Numbered from the stretch's first letter, positions 1-6,739 are shown. The stretch: 9,926 bases of DNA from Haloferacaceae archaeon (GCA_018609965.1 JAHENP010000241.1:1-9926), one strand, 5' to 3'. The notes: a model not told the origin generated them from the sequence alone. Numbers and translations: made by a program.

Positions 1-19
1 CGTACAGAAGTAAGACATT

Positions 20-1189
20 GTGGCAGGGAGAGTCGGCTTCGTCGACCCGGAACGCGTACCGTTGGCCCTGTGGGGAGTCGCTGCCGTAATCACAGCTGTC
101 TCGTTCGCGGAGGCGGCTGTCCGGGTTGCTGCTGACACACCGGAGCTGTTGTTGACTCCCAACTATCTCGTCAGCTTCGGGGTCACGCTCCCGTTCGTCG
201 CCGGAATCGCGTACGGAGCTCGTTATCTCGGCACCGAACCGTTCCCGGTCGAACGGAACCGTCGAATCCTCGGGTGGTGTGTGGCCGTGACACTACTCTG
301 GCTGGGGATCAACCTCTTGACACTACTGGTTCTGGGGTTCACGTCGCCGTTGGTCGTGGTCGCGTGGGTGCGCGGGACGGTTGCGTTCGGCGTCGGCGTG
401 GGGCTCGTCGTCGGGATCATGGAAGCCCGGGCGGTGACGCAGGCAGTTGCGGCCGAACAAGCGCGCCTGCAGGCCGAACACACCGCGCGCCAGCGTGACC
501 TCGTAGACTACGTCAACAGTCTCCTTCGCCACGAGGTGTTGAACGGGATCAACGTGATCGCGGGCCACGCCCAGTTACTCGCCGAGACGGACAGTGACCA
601 CGCGACACACGTCGACCCGATCCTCCGACGGAGCGACGAGATTCAGTCGGTCGTTCGCGAGGTCCGCACCGTCGTTGAGTCGGTCGACGCGGAGACGGAG
701 CCCGAACCGACGGAACTCGCGACTGTCGTCCGACAGGAGGCGGCGAAGGCTCGCGATCTCGACCCGGACGCGACCGTCAATTTATCAGTCCCGGAGGGCG
801 TGTCGGTGTACGGCCACGGGACAGTCGGCCTCGTCGTCGGGAACCTCCTGTCGAACGCCGTCGAACACGGCGGTGACGCACCGCACGTCCGGGTGTCCAC
901 AGAGATCGACGAGACGCGCGTGACCCTCCGTATCGCAGACGACGGTCCGGGGATCGCCCCCGAGATGCGCGAGGGACTGTTCGAACGGCCGAAGAGCGGA
1001 ACCGGCGACCACGGCTACGGACTGTATCTCGTCGCGGTGCTCTGCCGACAGATCGACGGCGACGTGACGCTCACCGAGACCGACGCCGACGGGACCGCGT
1101 TCGAGGTAACGCTACGACGGGCAGATACGGACAACTCCGGCGGCACGACACCCACCGAAGGAGGCCACACGACGGCCTCTGTGCGCTGA
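20..1189 (+). CDS. Membrane-bound sensor histidine kinase, orphan
   Basis: This 389-residue protein is predicted to sense a signal at or in the membrane and phosphorylate a response regulator. Four hydrophobic segments lie near residues 13-36, 48-70, 82-107 and 110-134. A short helical linker (about 135-160) leads to a HisKA-like domain whose H-box LLRHEVLNGIN puts the phospho-acceptor at His171. The HATPase_c domain follows: N-box NLLSNAVEH (N275-H283), G1 box DDGPGI (D307-I312) and G2 box GYGLYL (332-337). All catalytic boxes are present, so it should be active. GTG at 20 is the only plausible start because an in-frame TAA lies at 11-13; its promoter is outside the window. No PAS, GAF or receiver domain is seen and no response regulator is adjacent, so it is an orphan kinase of unknown signal. 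It converges on dabA with a 24-bp gap. Family assignment is firm; function in this neighbourhood is not known. Confidence 0.93.
   Translation: MAGRVGFVDPERVPLALWGVAAVITAVSFAEAAVRVAADTPELLLTPNYLVSFGVTLPFVAGIAYGARYLGTEPFPVERNRRILGWCVAVTLLWLGINLLTLLVLGFTSPLVVVAWVRGTVAFGVGVGLVVGIMEARAVTQAVAAEQARLQAEHTARQRDLVDYVNSLLRHEVLNGINVIAGHAQLLAETDSDHATHVDPILRRSDEIQSVVREVRTVVESVDAETEPEPTELATVVRQEAAKARDLDPDATVNLSVPEGVSVYGHGTVGLVVGNLLSNAVEHGGDAPHVRVSTEIDETRVTLRIADDGPGIAPEMREGLFERPKSGTGDHGYGLYLVAVLCRQIDGDVTLTETDADGTAFEVTLRRADTDNSGGTTPTEGGHTTASVR
1161..1179. terminator. Hairpin at the convergent kinase/dabA ends
   Basis: GAGGCC and GGCCTC form a perfect 6-bp stem around a 7-nt loop inside the last codons of the kinase gene. 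A pyrimidine-rich stretch follows across the 24-bp convergent gap (1190-1213). It could act as a termination or processing hairpin for transcripts from either side. Archaeal termination mostly depends on T-tracts rather than hairpins, and no T-tract is present here, so this is tentative. Confidence 0.25.
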
Positions 1190-1213
1190 CTCCCCTCACC
1201 AGCGGCTTTCTGC

Positions 1214-3913
1214 TCAGTCCTCAGTCGCCCGTTCGACTGCGGTGTCGACAGCCTCTGTGTCGTGTGCATCGGCGTCGACAGACACGGCCCCGTCCGCCCA
1301 CGACAGCGCTCCCTCGTAGTGGAACGACTCGTACTCCTGCTCGGGATCGACGACCGTCAACGACAGCCAGCCGTTGTCGAGTAGCTCTTGGACGTGGTCG
1401 TGGTCCGCCACCACCTCGGCCACGCGTTCGACGGGTGCCTCGACGACAGTCGAGAGCCGCAACGGCTGGTGGTACGGCTCGTCGCTGGCGACCGTCAGCG
1501 ACTGTGCCGGGAGCCCGGTCATCAGATCACCGCCGTTGCCCTGGTAGACGCCGACGTTCCCGACCGGGTTCTGTGTCACCTTCGAACCGCTCCCGTAGGC
1601 CGCGTTGTCGACGGACGCGAAGTAGTACTGACTGTTGATCCACTGTGTGACGACCATCGGCCCGGAGAGGATCGCGGCCAACGCCTCCCCGTCCGGGTCC
1701 GTCGTCGGATCGTACGAATGGAGGAACGCACGCCCGTCGAGATCGAGCCCTGCGGTGAGCGTCCGCCGCCCGATCACGAACGCGGCGTTGCCCGCCAACC
1801 CCCACTCCGGCCGGGTCTCTGCCCAGTCGGCGGCGCGCCGCTGTGCCTCCCGTACTCCCGCAGACGACTCGACTTCTGCGGACGACTCGACTTCCGCATC
1901 TCTCTCTCCAGTTCTCTTCTCCCCGTCCCCGACTCGTTCCGCTGCGGCACCGGCCTGCGCGGACGCGAGATCGGTCCGGAGTCTGTCGAGATCCACCGCG
2001 TGACTCTCCGGGACACTCTCGTCGTACAGCGTGATCTCGTCGGTCGTCGTGTTGTGTTCCCCGGCGACGAACACCGTGTCGGTGGGGATCTCGTGACCCC
2101 GGTCCCCCAGTCGATCTCTGACCGCCGGCTCGTTGCAGATCGACGCGAGCAGTCGGGCGCTCGGCCCGCCGGGGTTGCCGGCACAGGCGCCACAGTCCAG
2201 GCTGGCGTCGAACGGGTTGTTGGCCGTCTGGCTCGCGTGGCCGACGAAAGCGACGACTCGCGCGAACGTCTCCCACCCCATCAGTTCGAACGCGGTGGCG
2301 GCGTACTCGACCTTCTCGTCTGTGGTGAACCCGACCGGAAGCTCCCCCCGGGTCGCCGGGTCGCCGTCTGCCACCGAGTCGAGATCCGTCGTCAGCTCAC
2401 AGAACTCGTGTGCGTCCGGTACACGTTCGTCGGCGGCAGTCAGTGCGTCGTACACACGCTCCGGGAGCAAGGTCCGGGCGGCCAACGCCGACCCGTAGCC
2501 ACTGCCGGCGGTCTCGACGAACCCGAACGCTGTCCCGGGGTTTCCGCGTAGTGTGTGAACCAACTCCCCGGCGGCCTGCTTGAACCCCTGCCACGCGTCG
2601 TGTGTCGCCCGACGGTCGCCGTCGTCGGCCGGGTGACGACTCCCACCGCTGGCGGTCGCGGGGCGATCACGGACCCGGTGTCGTGCGTCGAGAATCGGGG
2701 GACAGGCGTCGACCGACACGTCGGTGTCGTACCCCTCGTACCGCACCGGAACCCCGAAGAATCCGGCGTAGCCGTGGGTCTCGTAGTCGCCTGTGGCCTC
2801 GACGTGCCGGCGGATAATCTCCGAACGCGTGTCGATACAGAACACGAGCTGTGCGTCCGGGCGACGCTCGTCGTCCTTCTCGGCGGTCGTGTCTCCTGTA
2901 TTAGTACCGCCGGTTGCGGCCCCCGTGTCACTGTCGCCGGTTGCGCTTCCCGTGTCAGCGCCACCGTGCGCCGAACGCCCGGCGTCTCCGACGGCGTCGA
3001 CCAACTCCGCGCGGTAGGTTGCCTCCCACGCGGCGAGCCACGGCTCTTCGAGCGGGATCTCATCTCCTTCCTCATCGTCTCCCTCGCGATTACCGACGAC
3101 GCCCCCGTCGTCGCCGAGGTCGATCGGTGCGCCGAACGACTCCGTCAGCGCGAGCCGGACGGCGAGGTAGCCGGCCAACGTGATCGGAGCCGCCGACTGC
3201 CAGTCGCCGTCTGTCTCGATCCGGTGGACGACGAGCCCACTCCAGCCGGGGAGTGCGGTCAGGTGTGCGGTGATGATCTCCGCCCACTGCTCTCTGGGCT
3301 GGTCGGCGAGGGCTGCCGCGATCGCCGCGACCGGATCGTCCGGCAGGTCAGCCACGACTGACCGATCTGGGAGCGCCCGGTCGTGGACTGCGACACGACG
3401 GACGGCGTCGTAGAACCCGCGTTCGCGCCCCGGCAGTGACCAGTCTGCCCGCCCCTCGTCGAAGAACGCTGCGAGCCACTTCGTCAACACCCCCTCGACG
3501 CGGTCACTGGGTGTCGTCGTCTCTTCTCTCTCCCCCGCTCTCGCTTCTTTCTCCCTGTCGGCCATCCGGCCGAGCAACAGTTCCGGGTCGTCCGTGTAAC
3601 CGTGTGCTGCCAGCGCGGTCGAGAGCCGCTCGGGGTCGATCCGCCCGTCCTCCCACGCCTGCCGGAAGACAGCCGCGTCGGGGTAACCACGGCCACCGAA
3701 CAACCGTTTGCCGGCCCGAACTGCCGCCGGAAACGGACGATCTTCGAACCCGGCGAGCGGGTTGGCTGTCACGAACGAGTGGAGCGGCCACACCTCACCC
3801 ACCCGCTCGGCGGCCCGTTCGAGACAGTCGTCGATACGCTGTCGTGTCTTGTGGTCAACTCCGTGACGCCCGTTGTTCTTCTCTCGTCTGCTGTCAGTGT
3901 GGTCAGTGCTCAT
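1214..3913 (-). CDS. dabA: DabA: zinc-binding subunit of the DAB inorganic-carbon uptake complex (DUF2309/UPF0753)
   Basis: In bacteria DabA is a cytoplasmic, beta-carbonic-anhydrase-like subunit that pairs with membrane protein DabB and uses the proton motive force to accumulate inorganic carbon, probably by one-way CO2 hydration. This 899-residue protein has the family signature: an N-terminal block with PLHSFVTANPLAGFED (43-58), the motif FCIDTRSE giving Cys359 and Asp361, a second block GHASQTANNPFDASLDCGACAG giving His559 and Cys574 in two parts (558-570 and 571-579), and a conserved C-terminal region (TQWINSQYYF, 756-765). C-x-D and H-x14-C spacing fit the known zinc ligands, so the site looks intact. 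Acidic or low-complexity loops near 274-290, 311-352 and 655-690 have probably grown in this lineage and account for some of its length. The ATG at 3911-3913 overlaps the end of dabB by 11 bp and has SD GGAGGAG 4 nt upstream, indicating translational coupling. Substrate and direction are inferred from bacterial homologues. Confidence 0.93.
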   Translation of the reverse strand: MSTDHTDSRREKNNGRHGVDHKTRQRIDDCLERAAERVGEVWPLHSFVTANPLAGFEDRPFPAAVRAGKRLFGGRGYPDAAVFRQAWEDGRIDPERLSTALAAHGYTDDPELLLGRMADREKEARAGEREETTTPSDRVEGVLTKWLAAFFDEGRADWSLPGRERGFYDAVRRVAVHDRALPDRSVVADLPDDPVAAIAAALADQPREQWAEIITAHLTALPGWSGLVVHRIETDGDWQSAAPITLAGYLAVRLALTESFGAPIDLGDDGGVVGNREGDDEEGDEIPLEEPWLAAWEATYRAELVDAVGDAGRSAHGGADTGSATGDSDTGAATGGTNTGDTTAEKDDERRPDAQLVFCIDTRSEIIRRHVEATGDYETHGYAGFFGVPVRYEGYDTDVSVDACPPILDARHRVRDRPATASGGSRHPADDGDRRATHDAWQGFKQAAGELVHTLRGNPGTAFGFVETAGSGYGSALAARTLLPERVYDALTAADERVPDAHEFCELTTDLDSVADGDPATRGELPVGFTTDEKVEYAATAFELMGWETFARVVAFVGHASQTANNPFDASLDCGACAGNPGGPSARLLASICNEPAVRDRLGDRGHEIPTDTVFVAGEHNTTTDEITLYDESVPESHAVDLDRLRTDLASAQAGAAAERVGDGEKRTGERDAEVESSAEVESSAGVREAQRRAADWAETRPEWGLAGNAAFVIGRRTLTAGLDLDGRAFLHSYDPTTDPDGEALAAILSGPMVVTQWINSQYYFASVDNAAYGSGSKVTQNPVGNVGVYQGNGGDLMTGLPAQSLTVASDEPYHQPLRLSTVVEAPVERVAEVVADHDHVQELLDNGWLSLTVVDPEQEYESFHYEGALSWADGAVSVDADAHDTEAVDTAVERATED
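1863..1898. repeat. 18-bp tandem duplication within dabA
   Basis: Two adjacent 18-bp units (1863-1880 and 1881-1898) differ at two positions. They encode a doubled six-residue SSAEVE-type motif (about residues 673-685) in a low-complexity acidic loop after the zinc-site region. The in-frame unit length suggests a recent slippage duplication in a tolerant surface loop. Confidence 0.8.
2881..2961. repeat. 27-bp imperfect tandem repeat within dabA (Gly/Thr/Asp linker)
   Basis: Units at 2908-2934 and 2935-2961 share CGCCGGTTGCG and CCCGTGTCA at the same phase. A more diverged copy lies at 2881-2907. In DabA they encode nine-residue repeats of the type DTGSATGDS / DTGAATGGT / NTGDTTAEK (about residues 319-346), just before the zinc motif FCIDTRSE. 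The loop is flexible and acidic. Copy number could vary between strains. Confidence 0.75.
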
Positions 3914-5438
3914 CGTACTCCTCCGTGGTCGTGGTCAGCGTGTCGGTCGGCGGCTGTCCGGCGTTCACGAGCGTGACGTACAGTCGACTGCTCCGCCGGT
4001 AGACTCCGGTCTCACTCACGACGTAGGCGACGAGAAACGCCCCGGCGACGACGACGTGAACGACACGCAACTCGGCGGGTGCGGTGACGACCGGGAGGTC
4101 ACCGAGAACTGTCGTGACCGCCGCGTACACGCCGGCGTACACGACGACTGCTGGTAAGGCGACGACCGGCACCGCCAGATACCGTGCCGTGGGCGACAGT
4201 GACGGCCGCTTCGCGAACCCCCACGCGGCGTGGAGTGTCACCACGACGACGAGGAGTGTCAGCAGTAGCCCACCGTCGACTTTCGTCCCCTTGCCGGTGA
4301 GGACGACGAACAGTGCGCCGCCGGCGACACCAGTCGCGAGCGTCACGAAAGCACCGACGACTCCAACACCCCGAGAGCCCTCCCCGCCCTGTGTCGTCTC
4401 GGAACGCCTGCCGTGGAGCGTTCTGTCCCCGTGCCCCGCCTCGGGGCTGGTGTGTTCGACCGCGTCGCCGACCGAGAGGAACTGGTAGGCCTTGTAGAAC
4501 CCGTGCAAGAGGAGGTGTGTGACGGCCGCACCGAAGAACCCCAACCCGGCCTGGACGATCATGAACCCCATCTGCCCGACCGTCGAACAACCCAGTTGCC
4601 GTTTCGCGTCCGGCTGGACAGTCTTCAACAGCTTTCCTGCGAGCGCACTCGTCGCGCCGACACAGACGACGACAAGCCCGACGGCCGAGTCGGCAGTCAC
4701 GACCGGCGCGAACCGCGCGAGCAACACCCCGCCGGCGTTGACGAACCCGGCGTGCATCAGCGCGGAGGCGGGGGTCGGGGCGGTCATCGACCCGAGCAGC
4801 CAGCCGTGGAACGGCACCAGCGCGGATTGGATCGCCGCCGCCACCAGCAACGCGCCGGCGGCGAGCCAGAGCGTCTGTGTCCCGAGGCTGTCGGCGGCGG
4901 CGACGAACCCCGACAGCGTCGTCTCCCCGGTCGCCAGCCACAGCGTGCCGAGCGCGACAGCGAGTGCGGCCGTGCTCGCGAGAAAGTACCGCCGCGCGAG
5001 CCGACCGGCGGCCCGTGCCTGTGGCCACCCGCGGACGTGACCGATCAGATCGGCCATCACCAGTCCCATCCCCAGCCACGCGAGTCCGAACAGGACGGCG
5101 TGGTCGGCCGCGACCAACAGCCCGACCACCAGCGTGAACCCGAACACGCGCCTGAAGAACCGGGACTGTCCCGGCGTGCCGGCGAGATACCGCCGCGAGT
5201 AGCTGTGGACGATCCCGCTGAAGAACGTCACCACCGTCCACAACAGGACAGTCAACCCGTCGACGACGAGCAGTCCCGGCACACCCCACGGCTCTGTCGC
5301 GACCACCCGCCCGACCGCGACGGCGAGGCTCCCCACCCAGAGGAGCCACACCAGTCGTGTCAACACGAGCGGCGTCCGCGGCGTCTCCGAGTCTACCTCG
5401 ATCGATCCGATCGTCTGCGACCAGTCTGCGCCTGTCAT
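3903..5438 (-). CDS. dabB: DabB: proton-channel-like membrane subunit of the DAB inorganic-carbon uptake complex
   Basis: This 511-residue polytopic membrane protein is of the proton-conducting NuoL/MrpA family (Proton_antipo_M domain). Recognisable blocks are LVPFHGWL (207-214), MTAPTPASALMHAGFVNAGG (218-237), DAKRQLGCSTVGQMGFM (277-293) and LLHGFYKAYQFLSVGD (310-325). These contain the Lys and His residues that line the proton path in NuoL-like subunits. About a dozen hydrophobic segments run from residue 25 to 475, broken by a charged cytoplasmic loop at about 327-357. The family also includes NADH dehydrogenase subunit 5 and Mrp antiporter subunits, but the absence of other nuo or mrp genes and the overlapping dabA identify it as DabB. 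It is predicted to couple proton influx to DabA activity. ATG at 5436-5438 is preceded by GGAG (5448-5451), 9 nt upstream. It is the first gene of the dabB-dabA operon. Confidence 0.92.
   Translation of the reverse strand: MTGADWSQTIGSIEVDSETPRTPLVLTRLVWLLWVGSLAVAVGRVVATEPWGVPGLLVVDGLTVLLWTVVTFFSGIVHSYSRRYLAGTPGQSRFFRRVFGFTLVVGLLVAADHAVLFGLAWLGMGLVMADLIGHVRGWPQARAAGRLARRYFLASTAALAVALGTLWLATGETTLSGFVAAADSLGTQTLWLAAGALLVAAAIQSALVPFHGWLLGSMTAPTPASALMHAGFVNAGGVLLARFAPVVTADSAVGLVVVCVGATSALAGKLLKTVQPDAKRQLGCSTVGQMGFMIVQAGLGFFGAAVTHLLLHGFYKAYQFLSVGDAVEHTSPEAGHGDRTLHGRRSETTQGGEGSRGVGVVGAFVTLATGVAGGALFVVLTGKGTKVDGGLLLTLLVVVVTLHAAWGFAKRPSLSPTARYLAVPVVALPAVVVYAGVYAAVTTVLGDLPVVTAPAELRVVHVVVAGAFLVAYVVSETGVYRRSSRLYVTLVNAGQPPTDTLTTTTEEYDEH
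3918..3924 (-). promoter_or_regulatory. Shine-Dalgarno sequence for dabA inside dabB
   Basis: Read on the minus strand this is GGAGGAG, 4 nt before the dabA ATG at 3913 and inside the last codons of dabB. It is a strong match to the archaeal anti-SD and fixes the dabA start. It supports ribosome reinitiation or coupling between the two subunits, which would help keep their amounts matched. Confidence 0.75.
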
Positions 5439-5447
5439 CGTTCGTGG

Positions 5448-5451
5448 CTCC
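5448..5451 (-). promoter_or_regulatory. Shine-Dalgarno sequence for dabB
   Basis: GGAG on the minus strand lies 9 nt before the dabB ATG. Together with the TATA-like box at 5515-5520 it implies a leadered mRNA with a 5' UTR of roughly 50 nt, unlike the probable leaderless genes in this window. Confidence 0.5.
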
Positions 5452-5514
5452 GGTCGACGACACGGCTCTCGTCCGTGCTCGCCGACCGATCTACGAGAAA
5501 GAGAACGATCTGGG

Positions 5515-5520
5515 TATTAA
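5515..5520 (-). promoter_or_regulatory. TATA box of the dabB-dabA operon
   Basis: The minus strand reads TTAATA in the context CGCTTAATACCC, in a locally AT-richer stretch between lrp and dabB. The expected start of transcription would be near 5490, giving a leader of about 50 nt to the dabB ATG. The same TTAATA hexamer is seen before the metal ATPase gene at 6740-6745. Confidence 0.5.
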
Positions 5521-5532
5521 GCGTTGTTGTAC

Positions 5533-5575
5533 GAACGTTCTGTTCCAAACTCTCCGAGAGAGAACGATCTCGTTC
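5533..5575. promoter_or_regulatory. Cluster of palindromes just upstream of the dab TATA box
   Basis: Three adjacent palindromic elements are visible: GAACGTTC (5533-5540), CTCTCCGAGAG (5550-5560) and GAACGATCTCGTTC (5562-5575, a 6-bp inverted repeat with a 2-bp centre). The 12-mer AGAGAACGATCT at 5559-5570 also recurs at 5500-5511, on the other side of the TATA box. Their position directly upstream of and around the core promoter is where haloarchaeal activators and repressors bind. The regulator is not identified. Confidence 0.45.
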
Positions 5576-5634
5576 GGGACGGTCACCTCGTTCAGGACGA
5601 TCATCTTGTTCTGGACAGCCCTCGTTCGGGACGG
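5569..5634. repeat. Four direct-repeat units upstream of dabB, spaced 18/18/16 bp
   Basis: Units begin at 5569, 5587, 5605 and 5621 and follow the pattern CTCGTTCGGGACGGTCAC, with single substitutions (CTCGTTCAGGACGATCAT, CTTGTTCTGGACAGCC, CTCGTTCGGGACGGCCAC). The core CTYGTTCNGGACRG is kept in every copy (last base A in unit 2). They abut the palindrome GAACGATCTCGTTC, which shares the GTTC half-site. A further inverted pair, CGTTCG and CGAACG, lies at 5646-5671. The array sits 50-120 bp upstream of the TATA box and looks like a multi-site operator. Confidence 0.6.
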
Positions 5635-5775
5635 CCACAGTGTGGCGTTCGCAGAGAGATACGACCGAACGTCGCCGTGTGTCCGGCGTCTCGATACCCG
5701 AAGACCCAGAGACGGAGACAGAACACGAAGAACGGACCAACCACTGAGCCGGAAGCGACCCTCTCGACCACCCGT

Positions 5776-6252
5776 CTACCGGTCGGTCCCCGACTCCGGT
5801 TCGAATTCGCCGAACGGCGTTGACTCGTGGCTCCGGACGAGCACCTCGTCGGTGACGGTCAGCCCCATCTCCAACAACGTCTGTGCGATCGGCGTGATGT
5901 CGTCGTCGGACTCGCCGACGGCGGTCACGAGCAGATTCTCGTCACCCGTCACCAGCTCCTGAACCGCGACCACCCCGTCGATAGCCAACACGTCCGAGAC
6001 GAGTTCACCGCGTTCGGGGATCGAAGCGGTACAGAACAACAACATCCGGAGCGGGTAGCCCGACCGTTGGTAGTCCACCTCGGCGCTGTAGCCTTTGATC
6101 ACGCCCGCCGCCTCCAACTTCCCGACACGCTTGCGGACCGTGCTCCCGGCGATCCCGACCCGCTCGGCGATCTCCTCCGAGGAGAGGTTCCGGGCGTCCG
6201 CCTGGAGCGCGTGGAGGATCGCGCGGTCGACTTCGTCGACATCCTCGTCCAT
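5776..6252 (-). CDS. Lrp/AsnC-family transcriptional regulator
   Basis: This 158-residue protein (from the ATG) is a typical small archaeal Lrp/AsnC regulator. An N-terminal winged helix-turn-helix begins DEVDRAILHALQADARNLS, and its recognition helix lies in GIAGSTVRKRVGKLEAAGVI. A linking strand GYSAEVDY leads to a RAM-type ligand-binding and oligomerisation domain (SGYPLRMLLFC ... QELVTGDENLLVTAVGESDDD ... EVLVRSHEST). It lacks the Cys-rich TRASH metal-binding tail found in some haloarchaeal metal-responsive Lrp proteins, so control of the nearby metal ATPase by direct metal sensing is unlikely. The ATG at 6252 is preferred; a GTG at 6261 would add three residues. No clear SD is seen, and a CTTTGG element 23-28 bp upstream would suit a leaderless transcript. 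It precedes dabB on the same strand with a 337-bp gap rich in operator-like repeats, making dabBA a plausible target. Target and ligand are unknown. Confidence 0.9.
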   Translation of the reverse strand: MDEDVDEVDRAILHALQADARNLSSEEIAERVGIAGSTVRKRVGKLEAAGVIKGYSAEVDYQRSGYPLRMLLFCTASIPERGELVSDVLAIDGVVAVQELVTGDENLLVTAVGESDDDITPIAQTLLEMGLTVTDEVLVRSHESTPFGEFEPESGTDR

Positions 6253-6355
6253 GCCCGCCACTCGTCGCCGACCGCCAAAGGGCGTTCGGGCTCGTGTCGC
6301 CCGACAGGCTGACGGAATCCCGAGCAGTCAAGCCCCCCGGGGGAGAAGTCGGTGC
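6253..6355. promoter_or_regulatory. Divergent promoter region between lrp and a small membrane-protein gene, with an inverted repeat
   Basis: This 103-bp gap must hold both promoters. It contains an inverted repeat TCGGGC (6286-6291) / GCCCGA (6299-6304) with a 7-bp spacer, located 34-52 bp before the lrp ATG, a spot suited to autoregulation, which is common for Lrp proteins. A self-complementary CCCCCGGGGG run lies at 6334-6343. No convincing TATA box is seen for the rightward gene. Confidence 0.35.
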
Positions 6356-6595
6356 GTGAGCCTCTCGGAAGATCGAACCCGGGCGTACCTGCTGGGTGCG
6401 CTGACGGGCGCGTTCGCGGCACTGTCGGTCGTCGCCGAGGAGCGACGGCGAGCACTGTTCGGTACCCTCTCGTTGGTCTGTGGCGCGATGGCGGTCGTCT
6501 ACGAGGAACGGGCCGACCGAATGTCCGGCTACGAGAACCCCGATCCGGCGACCTCGCTGGCCGCGACCGACGAGACGGAGTCTGCCGAGGACTGA
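6356..6595 (+). CDS. Small two-helix membrane protein of unknown function
   Basis: A 79-residue protein starts at GTG 6356 with SD GGGGGAG (6339-6345) ending 10 nt upstream. The reading frame is open further left, but that part is antisense to lrp and has shadow-frame composition, so the GTG is chosen. The sequence has a short N-terminus, a hydrophobic helix AYLLGALTGAFAALSVVA, a basic loop EERRRALFG, a second helix TLSLVCGAMAVVY, then an acidic Asp/Glu/Thr-rich tail. I do not recognise the family. Similar small double-spanning proteins occur widely in haloarchaea without known roles. It is divergent from lrp and lies 175 bp upstream of the metal ATPase gene, which has its own promoter, so it is probably monocistronic. 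Confidence 0.6.
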   Translation: MSLSEDRTRAYLLGALTGAFAALSVVAEERRRALFGTLSLVCGAMAVVYEERADRMSGYENPDPATSLAATDETESAED

Positions 6596-6673
6596 CGCGA
6601 GGGAGCCGACCACGAGTCGACGGTGACACGACCGCGGACCGCCACACCGGACGAGGACGGCCCACCCCCTCGT

Positions 6674-6704
6674 GTTGTTAACTCCCAGCAGCTCGAATAA
6701 CAAC
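6674..6704. promoter_or_regulatory. Inverted repeat upstream of the metal ATPase promoter
   Basis: GTTGTTA (6674-6680) and TAACAAC (6698-6704) are perfect 7-bp inverted arms, centres 24 bp apart. GTTAAC (6677-6682) overlaps the left arm, and GTTTAAC (6726-6732) lies between the repeat and the TATA box. The AT-rich symmetric elements stand out from the GC-rich surroundings and could be an operator for metal-responsive control. No regulator for it is encoded next to it. Confidence 0.4.
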
Positions 6705-6739
6705 CTCTACGGACAGTGCGGACCAGTTTAACAGTGGGA

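Noticed and set aside
1388..3361. Long plus-strand frames opposite dabA (1388-2551 and 2555-3361).
   Set aside because: They are antisense shadows typical of GC-rich DNA, with Arg/Pro-rich composition and no recognisable domain, opposite a conserved gene.
3903..5438. Reading dabB as an NADH dehydrogenase or Mrp antiporter subunit.
   Set aside because: No other nuo or mrp genes adjoin it, and the directly overlapping partner is DabA, the known companion of DabB.
5569..5634. Possible CRISPR-like array.
   Set aside because: The repeats are contiguous 16-18 bp units without unique spacers and are degenerate, so they are operator-like rather than CRISPR.
5435..5740. A 101-codon minus-strand frame ending in an ATGA overlap with the dabB start, as if coupled to it.
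   Set aside because: It starts with TTG, has mixed third-position GC unlike neighbouring genes, runs through the TATA box and repeat array, and its repeated RPERGDRPER residues are simply the 18-bp direct repeats translated. dabB has its own SD. The overlap is most likely chance.
4099..5747. Long frames overlapping dabB in other phases (4099-5463 on the minus strand, 4413-5747 on the plus strand).
   Set aside because: Their Arg/Gly/Pro-rich sequences have no membrane segments or motifs, while the dabB frame has clear family motifs throughout.
6095..6355. Upstream extension of the small membrane-protein gene to an ATG at 6095.
   Set aside because: The extra 87 codons lie antisense to lrp and across its promoter, with shadow-frame composition. 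The GTG at 6356 has an SD and begins the acidic, hydrophobic pattern typical of a real protein.
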